From Asparagopsis taxiformis (Eukaryota > Rhodophyta > Florideophyceae > Bonnemaisoniales > Bonnemaisoniaceae), in assembly GCA_030407315.1 (NCBI GenBank), contig JALQPE010001888.1, positions 62,001 through 126,000 on the forward strand: DNA of 64,000 nucleotides, read 5' to 3'. This document shows, in pieces, positions 19,561-30,500 of this stretch. The translations under genes were made by a program, and so were the position numbers. Numbering within the stretch: the first letter of the stretch is position 1; every line of letters begins with the position of its first letter. The notes beneath the pieces are model-generated. The model was given only the letters and a program-made list of their open reading frames with translations. It had not been told where the DNA came from and did not search any database.

Positions 19561-20969
19561 AATGTTTGTAATTACGCAGCATTGTTGTTCGATAGAATAG
19601 AATTTTTTTGCTGGAACTATCTGTTTGTGGACTACACTTCGTAGCCCACACTATTCAATCTACATGAATGGTAGGCTACAATGTTAACCAATTTATAGGT
19701 AATAATAATTTCTGTTTTAGTCACTCAGACGGAAACGTCTACACCATGCTACCTACGATTTGAATTCACTAGCCACCTCGAATTGTAGTTGCTGTAGAAT
19801 GTAGAAGCTAGAACTAGAATAAAAGGGGCGACTTGCTTCGAAGCCAAAGCAAAAAAACAACTATCATCATCGAAGATAACAACCATCAATACCACCAACC
19901 TGCGCGAACACTCGCGCCGCAATCGTGCGCACCGTCAATTCGAATTTAACAATTGTATTTTTTATTTCGGGATTATTTTCCCATCAAGATCCGATCATTT
20001 AAAAAACATATTTTTGATTGGGTAAGCGCAAGAGTAATTGTCGGAATAGTATGCACAAACTTACAGTAGCTGATACCCAGATTAAGATTACTGTAATTCG
20101 TAAAGGCCGCCGTCAGTGGAATAGCCACCGACGGCAGCACTCGCCCGTTTCTAATAAAATACCGCCGCTCACCCCTCCCCTCAGGGGAATAAGGTAGAAA
20201 CGAATAGAACATTGAATCAACTGGTCTGACACGAAGTCGGGACCGGGTTGGTAGTTCTTCTTACGCCTAAACGTGACCTCTTCCATGACCCCAATCATCC
20301 TCTACCAACTACTCCCATGCGCCCGCAATTCCATTGTACCCCACCGAAACAGACCAGCACGCAACTAACATCTGGCGCATTCCTGTTCCTCGCGGTGGCT
20401 AGGTTCCACCATTGTAATTCGTCCACGATGCATTGAAGGGCGGTGCTTTACGACAGTAATGAAAGGTGCTCCAGTTTTTTAAAAATCCCTCTGCTTCTCA
20501 AATATTTTCTCCAGCTCTGAAATTTGTAGGCGTGAAAACGGAGTATAGAACGCACATAGCTGAGCCAAGCATTGCACAAGATATATGTTGTCTTACAACT
20601 TCTATCCAAACTTGAATTGTAACGGCGGGGGCTCAACGAACTCATCGAATCCTGGAGTCCATTAGTTTGGGTGCAGGCGCATCATGCCACATCCTAAATA
20701 GGATCATTGCGCTAATGTGGGTCAACTTTTCAAATAAAATAATCGCGATTTCGGTCTCCATCAAGGAACGAATTGTTGCAAATTGTTCTAGAAGCAAAAC
20801 TACGAGACTATGCCTAAATTTTACCGAGCCATTCGAGTCACAGATGTTATTTCAAGAAGTCAGCATGCCCATGAGACATGTCGTCGAGAACTCTAGAGCA
20901 GTTAATTCCAGCTATCAGTTGCCCTTGTCACATTTTCGTGATTCAATGTCCTCGGCTACCAGAAGTATA
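19561..20969. other. Intergenic DNA, no gene seen
   Basis: Mixed AT-rich sequence with short ORFs only. A stretch near 19576-19970 has an LTR-like texture (TGTTCG start, A-rich middle), but no partner or target duplication was found. The part just before 20970 should include the 5' flank of the pogo-like element; no terminal inverted repeat could be recognised by eye. Confidence 0.35.
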
Positions 20970-21033
20970 ATGGCCTAGACAATAGCTTCAACAACGAAAC
21001 AAGAAAAAATCAAAATTGCTACAGAATATACCC
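20970..21033 (+). pseudogene. Pogo-like DDE transposase, first codons (split by gypsy element 3)
   Basis: ATG at 20970 is followed at codon 3 by TAG and then by an in-frame reading, IASTTKQEKIKIATEYT, typical of the start of a pogo/CENP-B-type helix-turn-helix. After the single TACCC it joins in phase with 39373 onward (RTSGSSVRYSARQHDVS). This shows that element 3 inserted into a transposase gene that is now also broken by nonsense. Confidence 0.65.
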
Positions 21034-21394
21034 TGTAACGAACTGAAGCTGATGCCAGCAATGGCCAGCATAAACTAGTGTATTCTAGACACTACAAGTT
21101 ACACTAAGTTTACTCATATACTATAGGCTGCTAGAAAGTAACTTGCTGTTACGCCTAGAAGTATCTAGTTGGCTATGTCATCGAGTGATGTCATGATGGC
21201 ATCATGTTAGATTTATTTTGATGACATAATTTTATTTTGATTAGTATTTTCTAGAATTAGTTCGACATCGAACTACAATTCTATGGTGGGTATAAAAAGG
21301 CATGGTCAACTCCGGTCTTGGGGGATCGGAGGCATCATCGATCATTCAACTAAAACAACTACCACTCAGCTATCCCGTATACACATTCGTTTCA
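21034..21394 (+). repeat. 5' LTR of gypsy element 3
   Basis: 361 bp, TG...CA, identical by eye to 39007-39367. A TATA box, TATAAAAA at 21291-21298, lies about 100 bp before the LTR end, placing transcription start in the final quarter (short R/U5). Confidence 0.93.
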
Positions 21395-21395
21395 C

Positions 21396-21407
21396 TGGTA
21401 GCATCGC
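21396..21407 (+). other. Primer binding site of gypsy element 3
   Basis: TGGTAGCATCGC begins one nt after the LTR. Its complement ends GCTACCA, the A73/U72 ending typical of eukaryotic initiator tRNA-Met, so a 12-nt initiator-Met primer is likely. The primer differs from that of elements 1 and 2. Confidence 0.55.
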
Positions 21408-21494
21408 TTTCTACGGGCGCACTGAGTGAGCAGTTCGGCAAACGCCGGCCGACTGCAAGCTCTTGGCTGAAAAGTCATCGTTGGGAGTTATTGA

Positions 21495-21708
21495 ACACCT
21501 GAGGGCAGGAGTGCCAGGTGTAAGAACTGTAGTGTCTGCTACACCTTGAGCAAGGGTAAGTTACCTGAGGGCAGGAAGGCCAGGTAACTAAGGGCCTACA
21601 GGAGGGACTGTAAGTGGTCAACCCGAGGGCAGGAGAGCTGGGTTGTACCTGAGGGCAGGAGGGCCAGGTGGTGTCTGAGGGCTGGAGAGCCAGACATCCC
21701 ACTTACAG
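21495..21708 (+). promoter_or_regulatory. Array of five covarying stem-loops in the leader RNA of gypsy element 3
   Basis: Five hairpins share a 13-nt loop close to AGGGCAGGAGRGC but have different stems, each self-complementary: ACACCTG/CAGGTGT (21495-21521), AGTTACCTG/CAGGTAACT (21559-21589), CAACCCG/TGGGTTG (21619-21645), ACCTG/CAGGT (21647-21669), TGTCTG/CAGACA (21672-21696). A further 10-bp stem, CTGTAAGTGG (21608-21617) with CCACTTACAG (21699-21708), encloses hairpins 3-5 as a multibranch domain. Compensatory stem changes with a conserved loop indicate selection on RNA structure, or selection before this copy died. Role is inferred: genome packaging, dimerisation or translation control. 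The rest of the leader (to 21988) shows a bulged hairpin near 21430-21465 and no ORF. Confidence 0.8.
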
Positions 21709-21988
21709 AACCTAGATCGGAAGTCTAGCTTCCTGGAGGGATTCTTGATTCGCAAGACTATCCTCTGACCAGCCCTGTGCTGTCGCCAATTGTATTCCCT
21801 ATACATCCTATTCCACTTGTTGGCTGTTAGCTAGGTGGACCGACAGGGTCACGGATACGGGTAACGCAGGCTTGATAGGGGTAAGGACTTGGACTAAGAG
21901 GGGTGGAGAGGAGATAGGAAAACTCGAGGAAAGTTGGGTACGGTCGACTCGAGAAACTTTCTTATAGGGTAAGGACACCGAAGGGTTT

Positions 21989-22647
21989 TGTAGTAGGTAG
22001 AAAATCCGCAAAGCGGCAAAACCACCCTACAGGTGTCCCGAGCTTCGGTAGCGTGGTAGAGCAAGCGAATCTTGCGTCAACCGCCAATGGCGTGTATACC
22101 ACGAAAGGTCTTCCGGTAATGCCGGGTGAAGGTTGGGGGTGCTCACGCACGAAGTGCGTATTGATGGAGCGAAAGACGTAACCCGTCGAGCTGTATAGCT
22201 AAAGCTAATTCGTCCTGGAAGGATGGAATAGAGCAATGCAAACACTGTTCAGTGGAGTCGTAAATTCCACGTGAGTTTACGTTACCTCTAAAAGGTTAAG
22301 CACTCTGGCTAATCCAGAGGCGTTTTATACTAGTCTAAGTTACTGTAAACAGTTAGGGTAGGTAGACAGTTAGGAATAAATATCCTTATGTGCACCAATC
22401 AGATCCCTGATTATGGCGACTGCGGAAGCCCGCGAGATCACCAACTGTTAGTGTTACAGTGTAAAGTTAGCTGAGTCAGCTTAGTTAAAATTTGCCCCTT
22501 GTGGGTTCTTTAATTGTCCCAGTGGGTCCATTCCCTTGACTTGGGCGAGATACAGCGAGGCTGTTTCTATTGGTCAGTCCCGACCCGGGGTCATCCAATA
22601 GGATGTTGACACGACCCCACCAGGGCAGACCACCGCGTGGTATGACA
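21989..22647 (-). repeat. LTR of gypsy element 2 (3' LTR in sense orientation)
   Basis: 659 bp, partner of 33659-34316; ends TATGACA. In sense orientation it is the downstream LTR, and it sits upstream of the antisense ORF. Confidence 0.95.
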
Positions 22648-22658
22648 TCGCCCCCTCC
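22648..22658 (-). other. Polypurine tract of gypsy element 2
   Basis: On the - strand GGAGGGGGCGA directly abuts the 3' LTR, as in element 1. Confidence 0.7.
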
Positions 22659-23123
22659 TAAGCCAATTGTCGTCCCGACAATTCCAAAAATCTACTGATT
22701 TTAAATTCCCAAATTATTTCCACCGCCGTGGCCGGCCAACCGGATAAAAATTTTGACCGCCAAAATTTGGCTGATATTTACCCGTGCACACGGTTCCACT
22801 CCCGAGCGTCGCTCATCATCTGAGTAACGACCTTTCAGGTTTGCGTCCTTTCACCGGCTTTGCCGTGTTGTCCAACCTTGTTCTCCCTCCGGTCCTGCCG
22901 GTTTGCGAAGCGATCTCGCCTGGCGATTCAAGTCTTGTGCCTCGCTGAGGTTTGCGCGCGTGATACGCGATTTTTCTTGCGTTAAGGGTAATACCCGCCT
23001 TGCGTTCTTCCGCGGCGTCCCTTCGGGATTCAAGCAAGACCTCACGCCTGTGGCGACCGTACGACTTGTCTGTTGCGTTGCTTCTGACTCCAGTGGAGTA
23101 TTTAAGGACTGCTGTTACTCAGC
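22659..23123 (+). other. Leader upstream of the antisense ORF of element 2
   Basis: 465 nt between polypurine tract and the first ATG of the antisense ORF, with no convincing ORF. An AT-rich stretch near 22690-22790 could act as promoter; no definite element was identified. Confidence 0.35.
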
Positions 23124-26100
23124 ATGGTCGATCGCATTAACAGCCCGACAGGCAACATGCCAACACGTTCTACGCGGGCGGCTTCCCGCCGTCCAACCAC
23201 CCGCCATCAGGCGTCGCGCGCACCTTCGACTCCAACCCCGGCGACGCCGACAACTAACCCTTCCGCTTCCGCTGCTGGCGTTCCAGCTTCTTCTTCTCAA
23301 CCACCGGATTCCGGTTCGCAGGCTAAACCCTCTACAGGGACTGGTCAAGAACAGGCGAAGACACCTTCGGCCGCTCACCGTCCGCCGAGTCCCTCACCTG
23401 AGGTTACGCCTCGCCCTATAAGAAAAGGAATATGTACCCCTGATATGCTTTAGATGAACCAATGATGTACGTGAATCTCTACTGTACGCAAGAGATACTT
23501 CGCTGTCCGTGAGCGTATGGACATCCCCCGTCCATCATTGGTATCGCTATGCGGCCATCAGCTGAAGAGCAAATGATCCTTATCCGTACATTAGGCATGT
23601 CATAGGTTCATCATGCGGCAATCTTTGGTACATCTTTAAGGCGGGTAAGACAATCCCGGTAAACCGGTTGTGCTGCCTTCGGTAGTTCCGCCCCCAAGCG
23701 ACCCTCATCCTGAGGTAGAAGAAGTTGAAGTTCAACGGGATACCCGCGTTCACCGCCATCGGACAAGCAAGGGACTCCCCAGCCTTCACGCCGCACGCCG
23801 GAACCGGCAGAAATTATCGTTGACGCTGCTGCGGCTTCGCAGCCCAGTTCGACCCCCGCGACTTCTGCCGCTCCTGCTGTCACAGGCCGTTCCATCGTTC
23901 CCCGTCCATCAGAGTATCCGGATCCTTATGCGAAACCTCGCTCGTCCACACGGAATCCCGTTACGGCTGAGCCGGTTAAGTCCAAGAATCCTTACGAGGA
24001 CTTATACAGCCGTAATCGGCAATTCATCATCGATGCGCGAAACCGCAAGGCGGCCGAAGAAGCGGGTCGCGGGCTGGTTGCCAGCAATTCGACGCGAGCC
24101 GCGTATGGGTCCGGTGGATATGAGACGGTGCAACCGCAAGGAAGACAAGGTCAGTTGGTAGATCCGTACCAAAAACCAGCTCCTGCTGTTACGGCTGCGC
24201 CGACTTATTCATCGCCCAAGCGGGTTCCGGCTCCTTCCGCCGATTGGCGTCGCGAAGGCGAATTTTATCCTTCGAATGCTTCGGAGCTCATGGTCTTTGA
24301 CTCACATGAGTTGCCTTTTTCAAGGTATTTGAGAGCTCCGTGGGAGTATTACCCTTTTGCGCGCCTGCCCCTACGGGAGTTTTTAAGCGAGGACGTTACC
24401 GACTTACGTCGAGACCTCCGTCTCATGGCAGGTGTTAAACACCGTGATACCCATGCGCTGCATAACAGCTGGTCGGCTTATGCCCAATTGCCGTCGTGTC
24501 GGCCGATGCGACATTTCCGTGTGCCACACACGTTGCTGTGCGACCGCACCTTTCTTCTTCACCCAGGCGATGCCTTGTACGTTGAGCGGATGAACCGTCG
24601 ATTGTTCGAGTCACACTCGGATCAAGGGAGCGTTCCCGACTTACCTATCGTTAGGTCAAGATGGTTTGCGTATCCGCCCCGCCCGGATACCGGTATGTTG
24701 GAACATCACATGCGTGTACACGCGCGTCACCTAGCCCGGACTACCGGTTTGCAAGTGTCGTCACTTGACTACCAAGTGTTCGGTTACCGAGCTAATCGGA
24801 GCATAGACCATCGCACTGCGAACTTGGTGGTACCTACAGCAGAGCTGAATTCGACGTTGGAAGATTCCCGATGGGAAGGCGAGAACTCACCGCCCTTGTG
24901 TTTGCCCATTGGGGATACACCAGCGATGCTGTATTTCCACAGTGTGGTAGAGGCGGATCCCCGTCCTTGGGTGAAGCCTCGGTTTTTGGACTATGTCCTG
25001 TTAGAGCGAGAGCTCATGATTGGTTTGGAATTGGCTCGTCTCGTAGAGACTAGAGGGTTCCTCCCGGTATTGGCCAAACACTTGGCAGAGTCGGCTATCA
25101 CGACGTGGAAGACATTCCATGAGATGCCGTTATCACCGGTTGTACCGAAGACGCGTAGCGTAGATGTGAAGGTTATCATCGACCTCCTCGAGGCTTCTTA
25201 CAAGACCACCGATGGTATAGAGGAGATTGCTTGTACAATCGAAGGCGTTGCGCCCGAGAAGATCTTCCTTTACTCGCATCCGAGTTTGCCCTTCAAACCG
25301 GCGAAGGCCGCGGCGTATACTACCCGGGACGGGACTGTGGTTGAGACTCCTCCGTTTCGTCGGGACGGTGAATTTGCCGAGGACGGCTATCTTACGGTCG
25401 ACCCGCCAAGTTACTCCGACGGAGATTTGGAGGACTACATGTACAAACCCGAACGGGAGATGCACGTTCCACGCCCTGGGCGTTCGACACCTGCTGGTCA
25501 TTATCGTCCAGCCGATTCCGGCGTCTCTCCTCATCCAACTGCTCCTGTAGAGCCAGCTTCTTACGAAGCGATGGAACCCCCGGCAGTTGTCCCTCCACCA
25601 GCCCCACTGGATCTTTCTCGCTCTACCCGTCCGGGTCTTCCGGCTTCTACGGCAGCGCCGTTTCTGTCACCAGACCGTCAATCCGGTCAGTCACTCGAGG
25701 ATGACGGTACGGTCGGTCGTGCTACCGCTCGCGCGGATGTTCTTGGATCCAGTTTGTCTGCGGCGCAGTTATTATCGGTTACGAATGTGCGCCAATTGGC
25801 GGATAGTCTTGGTGATGGCCAACTTTCGTCGGTGTTTCATCCACGGGATGACGGTTACCCCGTTCGCAATGCGTTGGATACTTTGGCGTTAACGTGTGTC
25901 ACGTTGGGTACTCGGTACAAGGAAAGTCGCGAGCGACGGGATGCTGCAGTAACGCGCTATCGCGCAGAGCGTACAGGTCGCCGCTTAGCGGAAGAGAAGG
26001 TGTCAAAATTGGAAAAGGACTTAACTGCGAGGCAGAAGACGTTCGATGAACTAGTGACAAGAGTCCGAGAGCTTGAGGAAGAATTGCGCTTAGCGCGTAG

Positions 26101-26557
26101 GCGCATACCGCATGAGCGGGGTAGGGATACGACACAAGCCCTGGAGACTCCAGCTAGTATTCAACCTCGAGGAGGGATATCCGGTCGTCGTCGGGATCGT
26201 TCTCCCGCTGAGCGCGACGATGGTCGAAATGTCCGCCCCCGGCGCGCTTCTCCAGTTAACACGACTCCGCCGTTGCTTCAGCGCATCGAAGCACGGGATC
26301 CCGTGAGGGAGGAGTCTCCGGATATGTCCGATGAGGTGGTCACTAATTCTCCGACGGTATCGGTTCCTTCAGTCCCTGCTGTGCCTCATCATCGCCCACC
26401 GGCTCGTTTAACCACTTCCCGTCGGGATGCTGGACGCATTCGTCCTCGCGACACTCGTCGTTCTACGGCTCAACATCCGACCAACCGGTCATTGAGGCCA
26501 ACCTCTTCCTACCCTTCGCATCAGCGCCCCCGTCCCTCCGACAACTTCCGACGTTAG
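23124..26557 (+). pseudogene. Antisense ORF of gypsy element 2: coiled-coil protein (disrupted N-terminal part)
   Basis: ATG at 23124 opens a Thr/Pro/Ser-rich frame that hits a stop at 23451-23453. After about 240 nt, coding resumes in the same frame (VVPPPSDPHPEVEEVEV), then shifts near 23740 to the frame that stays open from 23729 to the TAG at 26555. The long part has an aromatic globular region (REGEFYPSNASELMV to about 25310), a Pro/Ser linker, a coiled coil near 25900-26100 (ERRDAAVTRYRAERTGRR onward) and a basic Arg-rich tail. Position, strand and architecture match the 940-aa antisense ORF of element 1, though sequence similarity is weak by eye. No known domain is recognised. The gap could be an intron rather than damage. 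Confidence 0.6.
23425..23663 (+). other. Insertion or intron inside the antisense ORF of element 2
   Basis: About 240 nt with stops in all + frames separate two stretches of the same coding frame. It contains a 10-bp inverted repeat, ACCAATGATG (23458-23467) with CATCATTGGT (23533-23542). The flanking coding sequence shows CCTGAGGT on both sides (23400 and 23708 areas), so a GT...AG intron is possible. Not decidable by eye. Confidence 0.35.
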
Positions 26558-26888
26558 ACGTCTTACTTCCGTAACCGGGTTTACCTTCTTATACGCATTT
26601 GCGTTTCACTCTCATGTTAGATCGTTCATCCATGCGCCGTGTGCGGCTTTGTCATGTCTCCCATTAAAATTTGGAATGTTTTTGTTGTTTTTATGGAATT
26701 TTTCGTCCGCCGATTGGCTTCATATTTCTACCGCTCGCGGTTTTTGTTATTTGGCCAACCCGACGGGTGCTGTTCGTGGGGTCTTACCGGCTCAACCTTG
26801 TGGTCATTAGCGGTGACGCCGCGATCACTAGCCGTTCCTACTGACGCTCTTGCGTACAACAGCTTCGCTGTGGGGCAGCTCTGCCGTT
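26558..26888. other. Spacer of element 2 between antisense ORF and pol
   Basis: 330 nt with no ORF of note; no AATAAA was found soon after the antisense stop, in contrast to element 1. Confidence 0.5.
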
Positions 26889-27590
26889 CTACTTACCACG
26901 CCTTTTGGCCGTTCGTCGTTTAGACGTTTTCTTACCCGCTTGGCGGTCAACTTTCCGGAAGTACCGAGATATTTGCTCGTCTGGCACGTTGTGCCGTTGC
27001 GTCCACGTAGGGTCACGATACCCGTACCACTTCACGAGGAACCATTCCTCCTGATCGTCGTCGACGACATAATCGATCAAGTCGTCTATGGCGAATTCCT
27101 GTTCCTCAGGTGGTCCCAGGTTGTGGGAGACAGTTCCCGGTTCGGGTATAACCTCTTGGCTCGACGAGCGTCGTCTGCTTCCGGTGTTGGCCGTGTCCCC
27201 GCAGGGTTTATCGGCTCAGCCGAAGTGGCTTCTTGGGATATTTCCATGCCGTGTGGTCGGCTTATTCTTGTTTGTCGACGAGAGCGACTATTCTTCTTCG
27301 GACTTGTTCCGGTTGGTGCCTTATGGGTTGATCGGCGTAGCCGGGAGAACGTCTTGTTGGCGTCTTGGGAAGCAGGTTCCTGCATTGTGTCAAGAGTTTC
27401 ATCCTCGGCGAGGTCAATTTGAGTGGTCATTGGCTGTGAAGCAGCATTGTTATTACGACGTATGTCAGCCTGGGCCCCCTCCTCAAAGACGGTTCGTCTC
27501 GGACCGATACTCGGTGTGTTAGTTACAGAATTACCTTCAACCGCGGGGCGGGATGACAAAGGCTTGGTTACAGGGTGACCTGGGGTTGTC
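26889..27590 (-). pseudogene. Pol C-terminus of element 2: linker and chromodomain in displaced frames
   Basis: After the pol stop at 27568-27570 coding continues in another frame (charged linker, 27086-27590), then in a third that holds a chromodomain, DYVVDDDQEEWFLVKWYGY and TWTQRHNVP, ending with a Lys/Arg-rich tail at 26889. Two indels, near 27575-27590 and 27090-27120, therefore separate the chromodomain from pol. In element 1 the same region is fused in frame, which shows the ancestral state. The chromodomain would direct integration to chromatin marks. Confidence 0.8.
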
Positions 27591-30500
27591 CGGTGTGAAG
27601 AGGTACGCGCTGCGGACCTGATGTCTCGCGACGTAGTCGTTCTTCCGCCATAGTCGGCACCGTGTTGGCGGCTTGATCGTCGGTTCTTGCCGCAGGTACG
27701 GGTGCTCCGTTAGAAGTTAACCGTGAGTGCGGTATTTCCTGTTCAGGTTGTGGCGCATACGTCACGCGGTCGTGGCTAACTTGTTCGACAAGTCCATCAC
27801 GTTCAATATGGACGGTACGCCTACCGGCTTTAGCAACCTTAAAAGGTCCTTGCGCCAGTGGCGTCAACTTGTTTCGTTCCCGTACTTCGGGGTTGTCAAG
27901 GTAGACGTAATCACCCTCCTGAAGGAGTCGTTTGGTCTTCCGGATCCTTCGGTCAAAGTCCCGTTTATAACGCGCTTGCGTGGCTTGTAGCCGTTGACCG
28001 GACTTCTCAATCGCGTGAGCAATCCGTTGCAGGAAATCCTGTTTCAAGAAAGCGTCCGGTTTTTGCCGTGATCTCGTCGAGTGATGAAGGGAGTAAGGTG
28101 GTGGGGGTCGACTTAGGATAAGGTCAAAGGGTGTCGTCCCTGTCGTGCCTGTCGTGCGATGCACGTGCGTATTATACGCGTAAGTCAACGCTGGTGCGTA
28201 CACATCCCAGTCATTCTGGTTCTCATTTACGTAGTTGCGTAACATGTTCAACAACGTACGGTTATACCGTTCTACCTGACCGTTGGTCTGAGGGTGGTAG
28301 GTTGTTGTGAACAAGTTCTTTGTTCCAAGTTGCAGGCAAACAGCCTGAAAAAGTTTGGAAGCAAACTGAGGTCCATTATCGGAAAGCAACGTCCTAGGGG
28401 GACCGTACTTGAAAACCCAGTGGGTGCAAAAGGCAACAGCCACATGGTAAGCAGTGATACTGCGTAATGGTACAACCTGAGTAAGCTTCGTGAAGCGACA
28501 GGTAATTACTAAAAGGTGAAGGTTACCCTTCTTTGTTTTAGGCAACGGGCCTAATAAGTCTATAGAGACTTCTTCCAGCGGTGCTGAAGCTGGGAATAGT
28601 TTCAATGTGTTTGCGTGTCTACGCAACTTGAGGCGGTTCTTGGCGCAAGCCTGACAACGTTCAACCGTAGCGGTGATATCCGCGGCCATGGCAGGCCAAT
28701 AATACGAGAGACGCATAGTCTCATACATACGGTTTTGTCCGGGGTGACCCGCGAGTACGTCGTGATGACACATCTTCAACAGGCGGGGCCTGAGTGTTCT
28801 TGGTACAACCACTTGGTGGGAATTGTCCAGATTGGATTTACGTCGCAAGACACCTTGGTCATCTTCAAAGAAGACAGTGTCAGACTTCTGACTTGTCAAT
28901 ACTTGTTGACAAAAGTCATCAGAGCGTTGCTCCTCAATCCACTCGTTGAGTGTTATCGGTTCGGAACCCTCTGTCTGAGGGTGTGTCGTTAGGACAGCTG
29001 GGTTTATTCCCGTTAGGGATTTGTCAGTGTAATTCCGCGCGATGAGCACATCAAAGAACCAAGGGTTCATCTCTTCTGTAACAGGTACTTCCTGGGTAAG
29101 GTCATACGCGAAGAGTGTGGGAATTTCGTCATCCACCGGATGTGGGTCTAACCCTTCTGTTTCAACACGCGATAACGCGTCTGGTACTTGGTGAACCCTA
29201 CCGGGGCGATAGACTATGGTGTAGTCAAACTCTGAAAGGCGGAGTCGCCAACGGCAAAGGCGCCCGGATGGGTCGGTGATGTTCATCAACCAACGCAACG
29301 CGTTATGATCGGATCGTACCACAAACTTTGTTTGCTCAAGGTATGGTCTGAGGGTAGTGACTGCCCATACTACAGCGAGACACTCGCGCTCTGTCGGAGA
29401 ATATCCCCGTTCGGGTTTGGTTAAGGTCCGCGACCAGTATCCTACAGGACGATAGTCGTCGTCATCCTGCTGTTGCAACAGCGCACACCCTATCTGATAC
29501 GCAGAAGCGTCCGTGTCTACGATGTAGGGTTTACCCACTCTTGGCAGAGCCAATATTGGTGGTTGCACCAAGGATTCCTTGAGTTGTTCAAACGCGTGGC
29601 GTTGTTCCTCTGTTGGAGGCATTGAACCGAAGCTCGGTAGGTTTTCCTTAGTCAACATCGCGTTGAGGGGGTGGGAGATATCCGCGTACCCCTTCACGAA
29701 ACGGCGGAAGACCCCGCAGCTCCCGAGGAAAGAACGCATTTGCGTAGGTGTGGTCGGAAAAGTTGCTTTCGCAATAGCGTCCGTTGCCGTTTGGGCGACC
29801 GCTAGCTTACCTGGCATAACCACATGTCCAAGGTAATCTACCTTCGCTTCGAAGAAGTGGCACTTGGCCAGTTTTAGGGTTACCCCTGCCTTCCTCAACA
29901 GTGTGAGTACCTGATCCACCTGATGAAGGTGTTCTTCCTCACTCCGTGAGAAGACGATGACGTCGTCAAGATAGATGAGACAAGTTTGCCAGCGTACGCT
30001 GCTTAAGATAATATCGATAGCACGTTGGAACGTGGCGGGCGCATTCTTCAGCCCGAAGGGCAATCGTTTAAATCGATATGTTCCAAGGTGCGACGTAAAG
30101 GCCGTCTTATCCCGATCCTCGGAGGCAACGGGAATCTGCCAATAGCCCGAGTTACAGTCGAGCGTGGTGAACACGCGTGCATCTCCTAAGGAGTCTATAC
30201 AATCGTCCATACGAGGCAACGGATAAGCGTCCGATATTGTGATATCGTTGAGACGGCGGTAGTCAACGCAAAAGCGTAGCTTACCATCCTTCTTGGGTAC
30301 CAAGACAACTGGGCTAGCCCACTCAGAATTCGAGGGTTCGATGACCCCTTTCTCTAGCATGGAGATGATCTCCTTACTTGCTAGCTCCCTTCTCAAGGGT
30401 CCCATCCGGTATGGTTGCTGTCGACGAGGTCGACTTCCTTCGATTACATCGATCCGATGCTCGGTTGCTTTAATGTCTCCAAGAGACCCGTCCCACATGG

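Noticed and set aside
19576..19970. Additional solo LTR starting TGTTCG
   Set aside because: LTR-like texture, but no second copy, target duplication or defined end.
21480..21700. CRISPR-like reading of the repeated GAGGGCAGGA units
   Set aside because: Only five short, irregularly spaced units, eukaryotic context, and the flanks are hairpin arms rather than spacers.
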